Below are positions 6,989-15,950 of a DNA stretch of 34,757 nucleotides, one piece after another (the stretch's first letter is position 1; each line of letters starts with the position of its first letter). Both the position numbers and the translations under genes were made by a program. The notes below the pieces were generated by a model. The model was given only the letters and a program-made list of their open reading frames with translations. It was not told where the DNA came from and ran no database searches. The DNA comes from Bacteroidales bacterium (GTDB lineage: Bacteria; Bacteroidota; Bacteroidia; Bacteroidales; UBA3824): assembly GCA_017960885.1 (NCBI GenBank), contig JAGCYI010000200.1, forward strand, positions 1 through 34,757, in the 5' to 3' direction.

Positions 6989-7705
6989 TTAATTGTTTAT
7001 CGCTGCCAAAAAAGCACACACTGCCACCCCTGCCGTTTCGGTTCTTAATCTGGTGTTGCCCAATGATACAGGATTAAATCTGGCTTTGATAGCCATTGTT
7101 ATCTCTTGTTCTGAAAAATCACCTTCTGGACCAATTAGCGTAATGGAACGGCTTTGCGGTGAAACTGCGTTTGAGAAAAATATTTTTTTGCTCTCTTCGC
7201 AGTGAGCTATTAATTTAATATCTTCTTTGGAGGAATTAATTGCATCGGCAAATGGAGTAAGAGGCGAAATTTGTGTGATAATAGCATTGCCGCTCTGTTT
7301 AAATGCTGATAGAGCAATCTTTTCCAATCTTTCGGTTTTTAATACTTTACGCTCACTGTGGGCGCATAGGAGAGGGGTTATGCGGTCTACGCCAAATTCC
7401 ACTGCCTTTTCCACAAACCATTCAAAACGGTCGGTGTTTTTAGTGGGAGCTATTGCCACGTGATTGTAGTATTTACGGCGGTAAATGTCTGCAATAATGC
7501 TTATTGTCTGTGCAGCGCAAGTATTCTTGGTGCAGATTGTAATTACAGCATTGTAGACAGAACCACGTCCATCGGCAATAGCAATATGATCGCCAGCTGC
7601 AAGCCTTAGCACTTTGCAGCAGTGTGCCGCCTCTTCGTCGCTAAGGTAAACAACGGCATTTTCGGCGGCATCTGGTGCGTAAAAGATATGTAAATTTTCT
7701 TTCAT
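6989..7705 (-). CDS. rsmE: 16S rRNA (uracil(1498)-N3)-methyltransferase RsmE
   Basis: RsmE is a SPOUT-family enzyme that methylates U1498 of 16S rRNA. The 238-residue protein begins MKENLHIFYAPDA and shows the PUA-like start (LSDEEAAHCCKVLRL), IAPTKNTDRFEW, LIGPEGDFSEQE, and the knot-forming end VSLGNTRLRTETA. ATG 7703-7705 was chosen because it gives the normal family length; further upstream the same frame runs into the repeat-rich tail of the neighbouring gene. The gene starts 4 nt after that neighbour's stop, so it is translated from the same transcript. Its last 28 codons have a diverged duplicate at 3096-3182, showing that the TIR cassette entered here and that this 3' end was probably brought in with it. 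Confidence 0.93.
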   Translation of the reverse strand: MKENLHIFYAPDAAENAVVYLSDEEAAHCCKVLRLAAGDHIAIADGRGSVYNAVITICTKNTCAAQTISIIADIYRRKYYNHVAIAPTKNTDRFEWFVEKAVEFGVDRITPLLCAHSERKVLKTERLEKIALSAFKQSGNAIITQISPLTPFADAINSSKEDIKLIAHCEESKKIFFSNAVSPQSRSITLIGPEGDFSEQEITMAIKARFNPVSLGNTRLRTETAGVAVCAFLAAINN

Positions 7706-7709
7706 TGTT

Positions 7710-10700
7710 CTAGTTGTCGATAAAATCTTGTTCCTCAAAGTCTGAGTCATCTTCGGGCTGCGGCGCAGGCTGCGGTTCGGGCTGTGGCTCGGGTTGCGGC
7801 TCGGGCTGCGGTGCAGGCTGCGGTTCTGGCTGCGGCTCGGGTTGCGGCTCAGGCTGCGGTGCAGGCTGTGGTTCAGGCTGTGTCTCAGGCTGCGGCTCGG
7901 GTTGTGTCTCAGGCTGCGGTTGAGGTTGTTCTTCAAAGTCAGATTCTTCTGGTTGATTTGAGACTGGTTCTGTAGTTTGCTCTGGCACAGTAGTTTGCTC
8001 TGGTTCGGTGGGCTGACCAGGTTCAACAGTAGGCTCGGGCGAAGTTTGAGGTTCTATCTCAAAGTCAGATTCTTCCTCTTGTGGTTGTGCCGTTGGGGGT
8101 TGAGGCTGGGCAATGTTCAACGAATCAGTGCCGATGTTAAGTGAGTCGGCAGTGATATTCAGGGTGTCTTGCGCCATAGCGTTGTTTTGATTCTCCACAG
8201 CTTCTTCTGTTGGCGTGGGTTCTATAACAGCGCCCGACTCAAACGAACGTATGAACTTGTTCTTGACGGCATCGTTGCCTATAACAAATTGATATTCACC
8301 ATTTTTATCGTATTTTAAGATACGTTCTTTGTCTTTGGTGTACATAATTTTGTTGTTGAAATCCTCGTCGCTCGATAGGCAGTACATAAATCCGGCTTTG
8401 TAGTTGAAATAGTACCATGAACCGGGTTTAGGTTGTAGGTAAATAGAAATCTGGTCGCCTTTTTTGCGGTTTCTAATGATCTCAACATTGCCTTTCATAT
8501 ATCTGTTCACCATAGTTCCGCCAACAAAACCCACACCTATGTCACCTACAGAGCGGAACGAGTGTGTGGTGGTGTCGAATGTCATTTTCAGGTCGGTGAA
8601 CACGATGGTTTTTGAGAGTTCGTATGGCATTTTGGAGATTGATCCCGATAGCGTGTAGTCAGAAATCACCCTTGAGGCAGTGTCTAATCCGAGTAGGTAT
8701 TGCAAGCGTTTGCGAACACTCTCTTGCGTTAAGTTAACTGGCTTTGCGTCAGCTACATCGTTGAGGTTTTCTGCCATCGACTTTATCACATCGGGCCGTA
8801 TAAAGAAGTTTACCGACATGATAAGGTTGATAGTAAACTTGTCGGCGTCTTTTTGGTGCATCATAGTGCCTTTGGTGACAAGCGTTACCGGGTTGATGTT
8901 AACATTTGTGGTGATATTTCCTTCTCCCGAAACAAAGCAAAGAGCCCTGTAGAGCGATATTGAGTTGTCGGGTACAGACGGGTCGGCGAGTTTCTTAGCC
9001 GAAGCCACTTGGTATTGGTTGTTTCTAACGGCGTATGAAAGGCCTTTACCTGCCTCCAAGATAGGTTCGTCGCGGTTTTCAATCTTTCGTCCCATAAAAA
9101 TAGAGTAGAGCTTTTCTTGATCGTGGTTGTAGAAGAAACCAGTGTAGAGCCTTACGTGTGCAGTGTCAACAACTCGGTCGGAAATCGGGAACACAATGCT
9201 GTCGGGGTTGATGTTGCCCTCGAAACGGAACGGCATTATCGCGCTGTCGCACTCCTGACGTATGTATGCGTAGCCGTTGAACTTTACGCCAGGAATGTTG
9301 CCCATAAACGAGTATTTGCCCGAGAACATGTATTGGGGGCTAAGCATAAACTGTTCTGATTCGAGCACTGTGCCTATACCAAATGTGCAACGTACTTTTT
9401 CGGCATATTGGGCAGTGTCTTGCTGTATTCTGCGGACTTCGATAGAGTCTACTTTAATATAGTTGATACCCTGGTTCGGGTTGTTGTACTCATATTCGCC
9501 GCCAATAGCCTTGTAATAATACTTGTCGCGGATACGCACGGTGGTGTTGATAATCTTGTGCATCATGGAGTCTTGGTTGCAGACTACGAGGGCGTTTTCA
9601 AACTGGCTGATATATCCGCCCTTCTTAACCGAGATAACTCCTGTGGGGTCTATCTTTGCGTCTACCACGTTGATTTCTCCAGGTTCGTGTATGTTGATGT
9701 CGCCTTCGAGTGGTGAATACGACGAACTGTACGCCGAATATGTAAGCGTGTCTTTGTCGGCTATGAGGGTAACGCCGCCGAGCAGTGGTTCGTATTCGGA
9801 GTTGACGTAACGGATTTTTTCAAAATCTTCTTTTGTTTTGGCAATCATGCTGAGGTCGTAGTCGGGCAGCTCTTTGCCAAATTCAAGAAGGTTTTTGTTG
9901 ATGCTCCAATAGTAGAAACCCGCTTTTTGTTTGTATCTGTGCTGGGGGAAGAAAACCTTTGAACTATCGTTAGATGCGATAAATCTTCCCCATTGAGCAG
10001 TGGAGTCGATATTGAAATCAGCATTGTAGAGATATGCGAAAAGGTGACCCGTAGAGTCGCCCGGATGGTTGTCGTCGTAGTAGCAGAATGTGGAGCTGTC
10101 GGCTTTGAACGTGAGATTGTGGAATGTGAATTTTTTAGAGAAGATACCAGAGCCGGCATAGAGCAGCATTCCGTCGCCCTCGATTTTGTCGGGTGTGATG
10201 TTGATAGATCCGCTGTATTTGCCGTCACCTTTGTAGAGCACAAAAGCCGTGTCGTTAGCGGTGGCAGAGAATAGGTCGTCGGCAGGTTTCCAAAATACGA
10301 GAGCTGAGTCGGCGTGTATGTCGGGAATGTCGGTTTTCATATTGGGAATGGTGCCCACTTCTGATTTAAGTACAGGCTTTACGTCCAAATAGTTGACAAT
10401 GCCCGATACGGAGTCGGGATAAAAATAGAACTTTTCGGCTCTTGCCACAGTGGTAAGGTATCTGATTTCGCCATCACCGCCAAGACCCTTTCCGTTGAGA
10501 ATCACTGTGTTATGATATGTGCCTTTGCCAGAGAAGAGCTGCATACCTTCTTCTTGGGTGGGCATCACAAATCCGAGCGACATGTCGGGCTGCACGGTAA
10601 GAGTTACGTCCAAGTCGGGGAAAATACCTGATTCAAACGAACCTTTAGCCTGTACAGCGTTGAGTGATAGGTGTTTCATGCTGTCGAGCTCAAACGGGAA

Positions 10701-12821
10701 CACTGTCATGTGAAACTTGTCGCGGTCGTATTTTCCTTTGGTTATTTTGTCGTAATATACATACGAAGTGTCGTTGGTGATTAGTTTTGGCATGTGTTCA
10801 AACACATCTTTTCCCGATTTGTTGAACGATGAGTCGATTTCGAGCACGCCCTTGATATGCTCAAACACGCTTCGCACCGAATCTATTCTTATTTTGCCAT
10901 CTACGTTGTTGTATGCCAGAAGTGCCATTGAGTCGGCGTTGGGAATATCCACGGTGAATTTGTCGTAAGAGAAGTCGAAATTTTTGCCGTAGAAGTTGGC
11001 AAGTCCGGCGCTGATCTTGCCGTTGAATTTGATGTTGAGGCTGTCGCCGATAACGATTGTGGAGTCGGGAGTTACCAGCACGTTGGAACTATTGCTCAAT
11101 TTAAACGGCAACGCATTGAAAATAGATAGTTTGTAGTCTTTTATGTTGAATATCGCGTTTATATCGCCTCTATTGTCGGCTTTTGAATAAATGTCGATAC
11201 AGTCGTAGTCTTTGGACTTTGTGCTACAGCCAATTACGTCGAAAATTTTTTGGTCGATGTGACCCGTCTGGGTGGCGGGGTCGTAGATAACATATCCGTC
11301 GTACGAAAGTTTTCGTAGCAGATCCGACACTTTTTCGTCGGTGATGTAAAGTCCGTAGGTGTTTCTGAGGTACAAGTTGTAAGCGTAGGGAGATATGTCA
11401 AAGGTTTGCTGGGCGTAAATATAGTTGTGGAGTGCGATTAACGGGTGCACTCTGTCGATGCCTTGCAGGTCTTTGAACTCTTGTTCCGAAAAATAGTCGT
11501 AAGATGTGAACTGAGCATAATCGTTTGTGGCAGAACGGTTTGTTACAAAATATATGGCAGTGTCGCCGAGATGCCATTGCAGCTCGTTGACATTGAACTT
11601 GATAAAGTGGTAAGTGTCGATATACTTAGCCACCTCGGATCCAGTGGCAATTTTTAGCAATGTGAGCAGCGAATCTTGTGCGCGGTATCTCAGGCGCAGT
11701 CCGATGTGCGAGATAGAGTCGTTGCCAAATTTGATTGCAATTTTGGCAGAGTTAGACTCAATTTTGTCGGTGTTGTATACAAACGAAGTAGATTTGGCAG
11801 TGATAAGGGGTTGCCCATTGTATTTGAAAGTCAGCTGGGCATTTACTGAGGTGTCGCCCACGCCGGAGAAGACGCTTCCGTGCTGGGCATATCCGCCTTC
11901 GTAGTCGATGTTGTGAATGAGGTTAGGAATTGTGAGATATCGGTTGTATGATTCAAACTGCGGATATCGTGCCTTTGCGCCAAATCCGCCCACCATAAGT
12001 TTGTCGAAATACGAGCCTTTGATGTGGTTTCTGAAGAAAAACGGGTTGTGGAAGTCCACGCTGTCGGCGGAGAAGTCAGACCTTGGGGTTTCCACTACGT
12101 AGTTGTGAAGCTCGGCATACATAGAGTCTGGCGAAATTCCGGCTCTCTGCCAGTCTACACGACCGCCGTTGCCGTACCATTTTTTGTCGGAATAGCTAAA
12201 TTTGCCGTTGGTAGAGTAAATTACCAGGGAGCTGTCGTCGCGCATCTTGCAGCGGAGGTCTACGTTTTGGCATTCCACCCAAAGCTCTTTCTTTCCGTTG
12301 TCGTTGTCGCGAATGTTTAAAGTGTAGTTGTCGGTGCTGAGTATCCACGATTTTGAACCGATGGTTTCTATACTTTTGTCTTTTAAGAGGTTGTATATAA
12401 ACACGGTGTTGTCGTTGATTTTGGTCAATGATACCCTGTCAGACATATACTCTTTCATATAATTGTACCATACCCCGAACTGCTGAGTTTTGTTTTTGTC
12501 GCAGAAGGCGTTGAAGGTTTTAATAAGGTTGAACATGTGTGGCGACGGCGAGCATCTTTTAGCGAGATAGTTGTTCATGATTTCTATCATTTGGGAGCGC
12601 ATTTCGCCCGACACCACATTGGTTTCTATCTTGTCGGTAAAAGCCTTGACCTCGGTTTTGAGGTCTTTGTTGAGCGAAGTTTTTACACCCATGAAGCTGT
12701 TGAGCTCGCTCACAAAGTTTTCGTCGTCGGGAAATTGCTTCTGCTGAGCGTTAACAGAGAAGAAACTTGCTGTTAAACAAATAGTTAGAAATAGTTTTGA
12801 AATCGTCAACCTTATTTTCAT
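7710..12821 (-). CDS. Very large secreted protein of unknown function, beta-rich
   Basis: The 1,703-residue product starts with a signal peptide, MKIRLTISKLFLTICLTASF ending near VNA-QQ (cleavage around residue 25). ATG 12819-12821 was preferred because upstream codons overlap the tpiA end and lack an export signal. The body is rich in Asp, Ser, Tyr and Phe in short alternating stretches and repeats a loose GxGxYxxxxxLxGxG pattern, as in YHNTVILNGKGLGGDG, suggesting a long beta-solenoid or sheet. The C-terminal 150 residues are low-complexity Pro-Gln-Glu repeats interrupted by three SDFE motifs. There is no C-terminal membrane anchor. It lies between tpiA and rsmE, in line with a conserved Bacteroidota protein, but I do not recognise a named family. 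A periplasmic or surface role is the most that can be inferred. Confidence 0.8.
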   Translation of the reverse strand: MKIRLTISKLFLTICLTASFFSVNAQQKQFPDDENFVSELNSFMGVKTSLNKDLKTEVKAFTDKIETNVVSGEMRSQMIEIMNNYLAKRCSPSPHMFNLIKTFNAFCDKNKTQQFGVWYNYMKEYMSDRVSLTKINDNTVFIYNLLKDKSIETIGSKSWILSTDNYTLNIRDNDNGKKELWVECQNVDLRCKMRDDSSLVIYSTNGKFSYSDKKWYGNGGRVDWQRAGISPDSMYAELHNYVVETPRSDFSADSVDFHNPFFFRNHIKGSYFDKLMVGGFGAKARYPQFESYNRYLTIPNLIHNIDYEGGYAQHGSVFSGVGDTSVNAQLTFKYNGQPLITAKSTSFVYNTDKIESNSAKIAIKFGNDSISHIGLRLRYRAQDSLLTLLKIATGSEVAKYIDTYHFIKFNVNELQWHLGDTAIYFVTNRSATNDYAQFTSYDYFSEQEFKDLQGIDRVHPLIALHNYIYAQQTFDISPYAYNLYLRNTYGLYITDEKVSDLLRKLSYDGYVIYDPATQTGHIDQKIFDVIGCSTKSKDYDCIDIYSKADNRGDINAIFNIKDYKLSIFNALPFKLSNSSNVLVTPDSTIVIGDSLNIKFNGKISAGLANFYGKNFDFSYDKFTVDIPNADSMALLAYNNVDGKIRIDSVRSVFEHIKGVLEIDSSFNKSGKDVFEHMPKLITNDTSYVYYDKITKGKYDRDKFHMTVFPFELDSMKHLSLNAVQAKGSFESGIFPDLDVTLTVQPDMSLGFVMPTQEEGMQLFSGKGTYHNTVILNGKGLGGDGEIRYLTTVARAEKFYFYPDSVSGIVNYLDVKPVLKSEVGTIPNMKTDIPDIHADSALVFWKPADDLFSATANDTAFVLYKGDGKYSGSINITPDKIEGDGMLLYAGSGIFSKKFTFHNLTFKADSSTFCYYDDNHPGDSTGHLFAYLYNADFNIDSTAQWGRFIASNDSSKVFFPQHRYKQKAGFYYWSINKNLLEFGKELPDYDLSMIAKTKEDFEKIRYVNSEYEPLLGGVTLIADKDTLTYSAYSSSYSPLEGDINIHEPGEINVVDAKIDPTGVISVKKGGYISQFENALVVCNQDSMMHKIINTTVRIRDKYYYKAIGGEYEYNNPNQGINYIKVDSIEVRRIQQDTAQYAEKVRCTFGIGTVLESEQFMLSPQYMFSGKYSFMGNIPGVKFNGYAYIRQECDSAIMPFRFEGNINPDSIVFPISDRVVDTAHVRLYTGFFYNHDQEKLYSIFMGRKIENRDEPILEAGKGLSYAVRNNQYQVASAKKLADPSVPDNSISLYRALCFVSGEGNITTNVNINPVTLVTKGTMMHQKDADKFTINLIMSVNFFIRPDVIKSMAENLNDVADAKPVNLTQESVRKRLQYLLGLDTASRVISDYTLSGSISKMPYELSKTIVFTDLKMTFDTTTHSFRSVGDIGVGFVGGTMVNRYMKGNVEIIRNRKKGDQISIYLQPKPGSWYYFNYKAGFMYCLSSDEDFNNKIMYTKDKERILKYDKNGEYQFVIGNDAVKNKFIRSFESGAVIEPTPTEEAVENQNNAMAQDTLNITADSLNIGTDSLNIAQPQPPTAQPQEEESDFEIEPQTSPEPTVEPGQPTEPEQTTVPEQTTEPVSNQPEESDFEEQPQPQPETQPEPQPETQPEPQPAPQPEPQPEPQPEPQPAPQPEPQPEPQPEPQPAPQPEDDSDFEEQDFIDN
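7753..7932 (-). repeat. PQPE/PQPA codon repeat tract in the large secreted protein
   Basis: About 180 nt consist of repeated hexanucleotide-type units encoding QPEP, QPAP and TQPEP in irregular higher-order order. The product is a Pro-rich stalk. On the opposite strand the same DNA reads as Gly-Cys-Ser repeats, which are an artefact. Confidence 0.9.
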
Positions 12822-12915
12822 ATCGGTAGTAGTTTTAGATAAAAAAATGCGGACGGTACGTCCATATATAAATAGAAACGCAGCCGCCCGCAAAAAATTA
12901 TTAGATAAATGTAAT

Positions 12916-13683
12916 CTATCTTGCGTCGATGAGTTTAGCAAAGTCGTCGGCTTTGAGCGAAGCGCCTCCGATTAAGCCGCCGTCAACGTCTTTTTTAGCA
13001 AAGATTTCGGCAGCGTTAGAGGGTTTGCAGCTACCACCGTAGAGGATGGTGGTGTCGTCGGCAACAGCCTGACCAAAATTGTCGGCAATAGCTTTGCGAA
13101 TCATAGCGTGAATGTCCTGAGCTTGTTCGGGAGTAGCTGTAAGGCCAGTGCCGATAGCCCAAACGGGTTCGTAAGCGATGATTACTTTCTTGAATTCTTC
13201 GGGAGTGAGAGTGAATACGGTGTCAACGAGCTGAGCCTTGATAACGTTGTTGTAGAGGTTGGCACCAGCTTCGCGCTGCTCTTTTGTTTCACCGATGCAG
13301 AAGATGATGTCGAGACCTTCGGCGAGGGCGAGTTTGATTTTCTTAAGAAGGATTTCTGAATTTTCTTTGAAATACTGACGGCGCTCAGAGTGACCGAGGA
13401 TAACGGCCTTAACGCCAAGACCTTTGAGCATTGAAGCCGAAACTTCGCCGGTGTATGCGCCATTAGTGGTGGCAGCGCAGTCTTGTGCGGCGAGGATTAC
13501 TTTGTCGGCGTTGATAACCTGCGCGATGGGAGCGAGGTGTGTGAAAGGGGGAGCTATCACTACCTGTTTCTGAGCGGGAAGGTTTTTGCTTGCTGCGTAA
13601 TCGCTAACTTTTTTTGCGAGTTCTACTCCTTCGGCAACCGAAGTGTTCATTTTCCAGTTGCCTGCTACTATAAGTTTTCTCAT
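12916..13683 (-). CDS. tpiA: Triose-phosphate isomerase
   Basis: TpiA interconverts dihydroxyacetone phosphate and glyceraldehyde 3-phosphate in glycolysis in the cytoplasm. The 255-residue protein has all the catalytic residues: K11 in GNWKMN, H98 in GHSERR and E172 in AYEPVWAIGTG, plus the phosphate-binding GGSCKPSN and GLIGGASL segments at the end. Length and start are typical. It is 26 nt downstream of the membrane coiled-coil gene and 94 nt upstream of the large secreted protein gene, all on the minus strand. Confidence 0.98.
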   Translation of the reverse strand: MRKLIVAGNWKMNTSVAEGVELAKKVSDYAASKNLPAQKQVVIAPPFTHLAPIAQVINADKVILAAQDCAATTNGAYTGEVSASMLKGLGVKAVILGHSERRQYFKENSEILLKKIKLALAEGLDIIFCIGETKEQREAGANLYNNVIKAQLVDTVFTLTPEEFKKVIIAYEPVWAIGTGLTATPEQAQDIHAMIRKAIADNFGQAVADDTTILYGGSCKPSNAAEIFAKKDVDGGLIGGASLKADDFAKLIDAR

Positions 13684-13709
13684 TTTAAATAGTTATAATA
13701 TAATTTGTT

Positions 13710-14444
13710 TTACAATCTGTCAAGAAACTTGGTCTCTTCCAACTGTTTGTAGTACTCTTCGCGCTCGAGCACTTCTTGTTCGAGCGAGCCCATTGTAAGT
13801 TGCGAGAGGTCGTATTCGCCGGCGGCTATAGAGTTGAGCTCGCGCTCGTCGGCTTGTTCCAAATGGTTGTCGTGGCCTTCGAGCTTTTTCATGAGTTTCT
13901 CTTTTTGCTTAACGGCTTTTATTTTGTCTTTGAGCTTGAGGTATTCGTCTTGTTTTTGGTCGAATACTGTTATGCGCTCTTTGTAGCCGTTGATTTTGTC
14001 GCGGTAACCTTTTACTATGTTGTCGCATTTGTCTTCGGCTTCAAATTCTATTTTAGGACCTAACTGTTCACGTATCTGGTCGTAGTTTTCGTAGAGCTTG
14101 TCTTTTTCAAGCAGAACGCCCTCTTTTTGTGCTGCGGCTGAGTATGCCGAAAAAATTGCATCGTTGCTCCATGATGTAAGGCGGCGGATTTCGCTTTCTG
14201 CCTTAAACTTGTTGCGACGTGATTCTGCAATCTGGTTGTTGATCTTGCCTTCGAGCGAAGCCTCTCCGTTGTCGAATGTGGATTGTGTGGAGGCATCGAT
14301 AAGCTTGCCTGAAACAAAGGTGATAAGTGCGAGCAATATACCTCCGCCTGCAAGGAGAAATCCTATGAAGTTATGTCCAAAGAGGCTGCTTACCAAACCT
14401 AAGCCTACTAAAATAAGGCTAAATACATATAACACTTTTTTCAT
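13710..14444 (-). CDS. Membrane-anchored coiled-coil protein of unknown function
   Basis: The 244-residue protein has two adjacent N-terminal hydrophobic segments, residues 4-22 and 27-47, then a long charged region (about residues 60-240) rich in Glu, Lys, Leu and Gln that is very likely coiled coil. No catalytic motif is seen. The hairpin of two TM segments would place both ends on the same side of the membrane, probably the cytoplasm. It heads a probable transcription unit with tpiA, the large secreted protein gene and rsmE. No family name can be given. Confidence 0.75.
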   Translation of the reverse strand: MKKVLYVFSLILVGLGLVSSLFGHNFIGFLLAGGGILLALITFVSGKLIDASTQSTFDNGEASLEGKINNQIAESRRNKFKAESEIRRLTSWSNDAIFSAYSAAAQKEGVLLEKDKLYENYDQIREQLGPKIEFEAEDKCDNIVKGYRDKINGYKERITVFDQKQDEYLKLKDKIKAVKQKEKLMKKLEGHDNHLEQADERELNSIAAGEYDLSQLTMGSLEQEVLEREEYYKQLEETKFLDRL

Positions 14445-14466
14445 AATCTATAAAAATTTTTGCCTC

Positions 14467-14474
14467 CAAAGTTA
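14467..14474 (-). promoter_or_regulatory. Possible -7 box before the membrane coiled-coil gene
   Basis: On the minus strand this reads TAACTTTG, matching TAnnTTTG, 22 nt before the start codon. No TTTG was found at the right distance upstream, so this is a partial match. Confidence 0.35.
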
Positions 14475-14526
14475 AGGCTTTTTTGGTTAATAGCGATGGT
14501 TTTTGTAGTGATTTTATTAAAAAAAA

Positions 14527-15861
14527 TTATAACGCACTGTTAATGCGTAATATACGTACAGTTTCGGATGTAACTTTGCATGTTTCTGCGGCGCGTAATC
14601 CCACTGCCCAAATGATATTGCCGCCAGAGCATAGTATCGCGGTGCGTTCTTTGTCTACCACAGATAGTTTGTGGTCGATAAATATGTCGCTTAGCTTTTT
14701 GGGCTGTTTGCGGCCAAACGGCACTATGGTGTCGCCGTTGTGCCAGTGCCTGATTTCGAGGGGGAATGTGAGCTTGTCGTAGTCGAAAAACGCTGTTTCG
14801 CTGCCGCATTTGAGGTTGATGTTTGCGTTGTCGCATATCTCAAACTCAAACTTGTAATCGCCCCAATAAAATACGCCTTTGTCAATGTCGCTTTTTTGAA
14901 TAAATAGGGGAGAAGCGGCAGCTTGGTTTAACTTATTGATAATAAGATATTTTCTATCTTTTAATAATTGATGCGAAGGGCTTGAGAATGTTTTGCCGCT
15001 TTCGCCAGTGAGTGAGTGTCCAATCTGTTGCACCTGCTTTTTGTTGAAGCCGTACTGACGGAGTATTTCAAACATAAATGCCTCGCGATGAGGATATTGC
15101 AGCAGTTGGTCGATGTCGATTTTGAGGTTGTCGGGTTCGCAGATGGTGGCGACGTTTTTTTGCCTCTCTATCTCTTCAAAATATATCTCTTTTACTTGCT
15201 GCATATATTTAAAGGTGTCGGCAAAGCTGTTGCGAAACGATGGGTTGATCTGTTCAAAGTAAGGAACAACGCAGTTGCGGATTTTGTTGCGCGAAAACTC
15301 GTTTTCAAAGTTGGTAACGTCGGTAACGTATTCTAAACCATTATTTTTGATATAATCTTCGATTTCTTGCCTTGTGAAACAGAGCATCGGGCGGATTATC
15401 CTGCCGTTTTTGGGATGCATGCCTGTGAGTCCGCTGATACCAGAGCCTCGCAAAAGGTTTAGCATAAAGGTTTCAATTGCGTCGTCGATATGGTGCGCCA
15501 CGGCGGTAGAGTCAAATCCGTGTTGGTTCATAATCCGCTCAAATTCGGCATAGCGGAGGTCGCGTGCCGCCATCTCTATCGAGATATGTTGTTCGGCAGC
15601 ATAAGACTGTGTGTCAAAACTCTTTACAAAGATTTCTACATTGTATTTTTTTGCCAACGCCCTTACAAACGCCTCGTCGCGGTTGCTGTCGTCGCCTCTG
15701 AGATGAAAGTTTGCATGTGCAATGGCAAAATTGTATTCCGCTTTGGCAAACAAATCGAGCATGGCCACCGAATCGGCACCTCCGCTGATGGCAAGGAGGA
15801 TGTGATCGTCTTGAGTGGCAAGTTGGTGTGAGGCGATGTATTTGATGAATGTTTGAAGCAT
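14527..15861 (-). CDS. tilS: tRNA(Ile)-lysidine synthase
   Basis: TilS attaches lysine to C34 of tRNA-Ile(CAU) using ATP, which lets the tRNA read AUA codons. The protein of 444 residues has the N-type ATP pyrophosphatase P-loop SGGADS near residue 26, then HANFHLRG, the Rx(A/D)LRY-type segment RDLRYAEF, AHHIDDAIET and LLRGSG. The C-terminal part has the family's tRNA-binding region with WHNGDTIVPFGRKQPKKLSD. The start MLQTFIKY (ATG 15859-15861) fits family N-termini; an in-frame ATG six codons upstream is possible. It is divergent from coaX, sharing a short promoter region. Confidence 0.95.
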   Translation of the reverse strand: MLQTFIKYIASHQLATQDDHILLAISGGADSVAMLDLFAKAEYNFAIAHANFHLRGDDSNRDEAFVRALAKKYNVEIFVKSFDTQSYAAEQHISIEMAARDLRYAEFERIMNQHGFDSTAVAHHIDDAIETFMLNLLRGSGISGLTGMHPKNGRIIRPMLCFTRQEIEDYIKNNGLEYVTDVTNFENEFSRNKIRNCVVPYFEQINPSFRNSFADTFKYMQQVKEIYFEEIERQKNVATICEPDNLKIDIDQLLQYPHREAFMFEILRQYGFNKKQVQQIGHSLTGESGKTFSSPSHQLLKDRKYLIINKLNQAAASPLFIQKSDIDKGVFYWGDYKFEFEICDNANINLKCGSETAFFDYDKLTFPLEIRHWHNGDTIVPFGRKQPKKLSDIFIDHKLSVVDKERTAILCSGGNIIWAVGLRAAETCKVTSETVRILRINSAL

Positions 15862-15899
15862 CGAGTTTGTTATCAACAAGAAATCGTTTGTTTTTGTCG

Positions 15900-15907
15900 C
15901 AAAGTTA
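15900..15907 (-). promoter_or_regulatory. -7 box for tilS
   Basis: The minus strand reads TAACTTTG 39 nt before the start codon. The -33 element is not clear at the expected distance. Confidence 0.4.
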
Positions 15908-15919
15908 TTAAATATTTTC

Positions 15920-15927
15920 TATCTTTG
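15920..15927 (+). promoter_or_regulatory. -7 box for coaX
   Basis: TATCTTTG lies 24 nt before the coaX start codon. TTTG at 15893-15896 is upstream with a slightly long 23-nt spacer. It is back to back with the tilS -7 box, so the two promoters are divergent within 30 nt. Confidence 0.6.
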
Positions 15928-15950
15928 CACTATGACAAAATAAAATCATT

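Noticed and set aside
3096..6991. A complete mobile element with its own integrase
   Set aside because: No recombinase, transposase or terminal inverted repeat is found inside the cassette; only the duplicated gene end marks insertion.
7714..7975. Gly-Cys-Ser and Ala-Val-Ala repeat frames on the plus strand, like metal-binding or keratin-like proteins
   Set aside because: They are the reverse reading of the PQPE codon repeats of the large secreted protein; no promoter or independent signal supports them.
7706..8026. N-terminal extension of RsmE with Asn/Ser/Arg-rich repeats
   Set aside because: It overlaps the repeat tail of the upstream gene in another frame, and RsmE length is normal from ATG 7705.
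12851..12863. Short palindrome GGACG-GTA-CGTCC between tpiA and the large secreted gene as an operator
   Set aside because: Only 5 bp per arm and no link to a promoter box; it could be chance.
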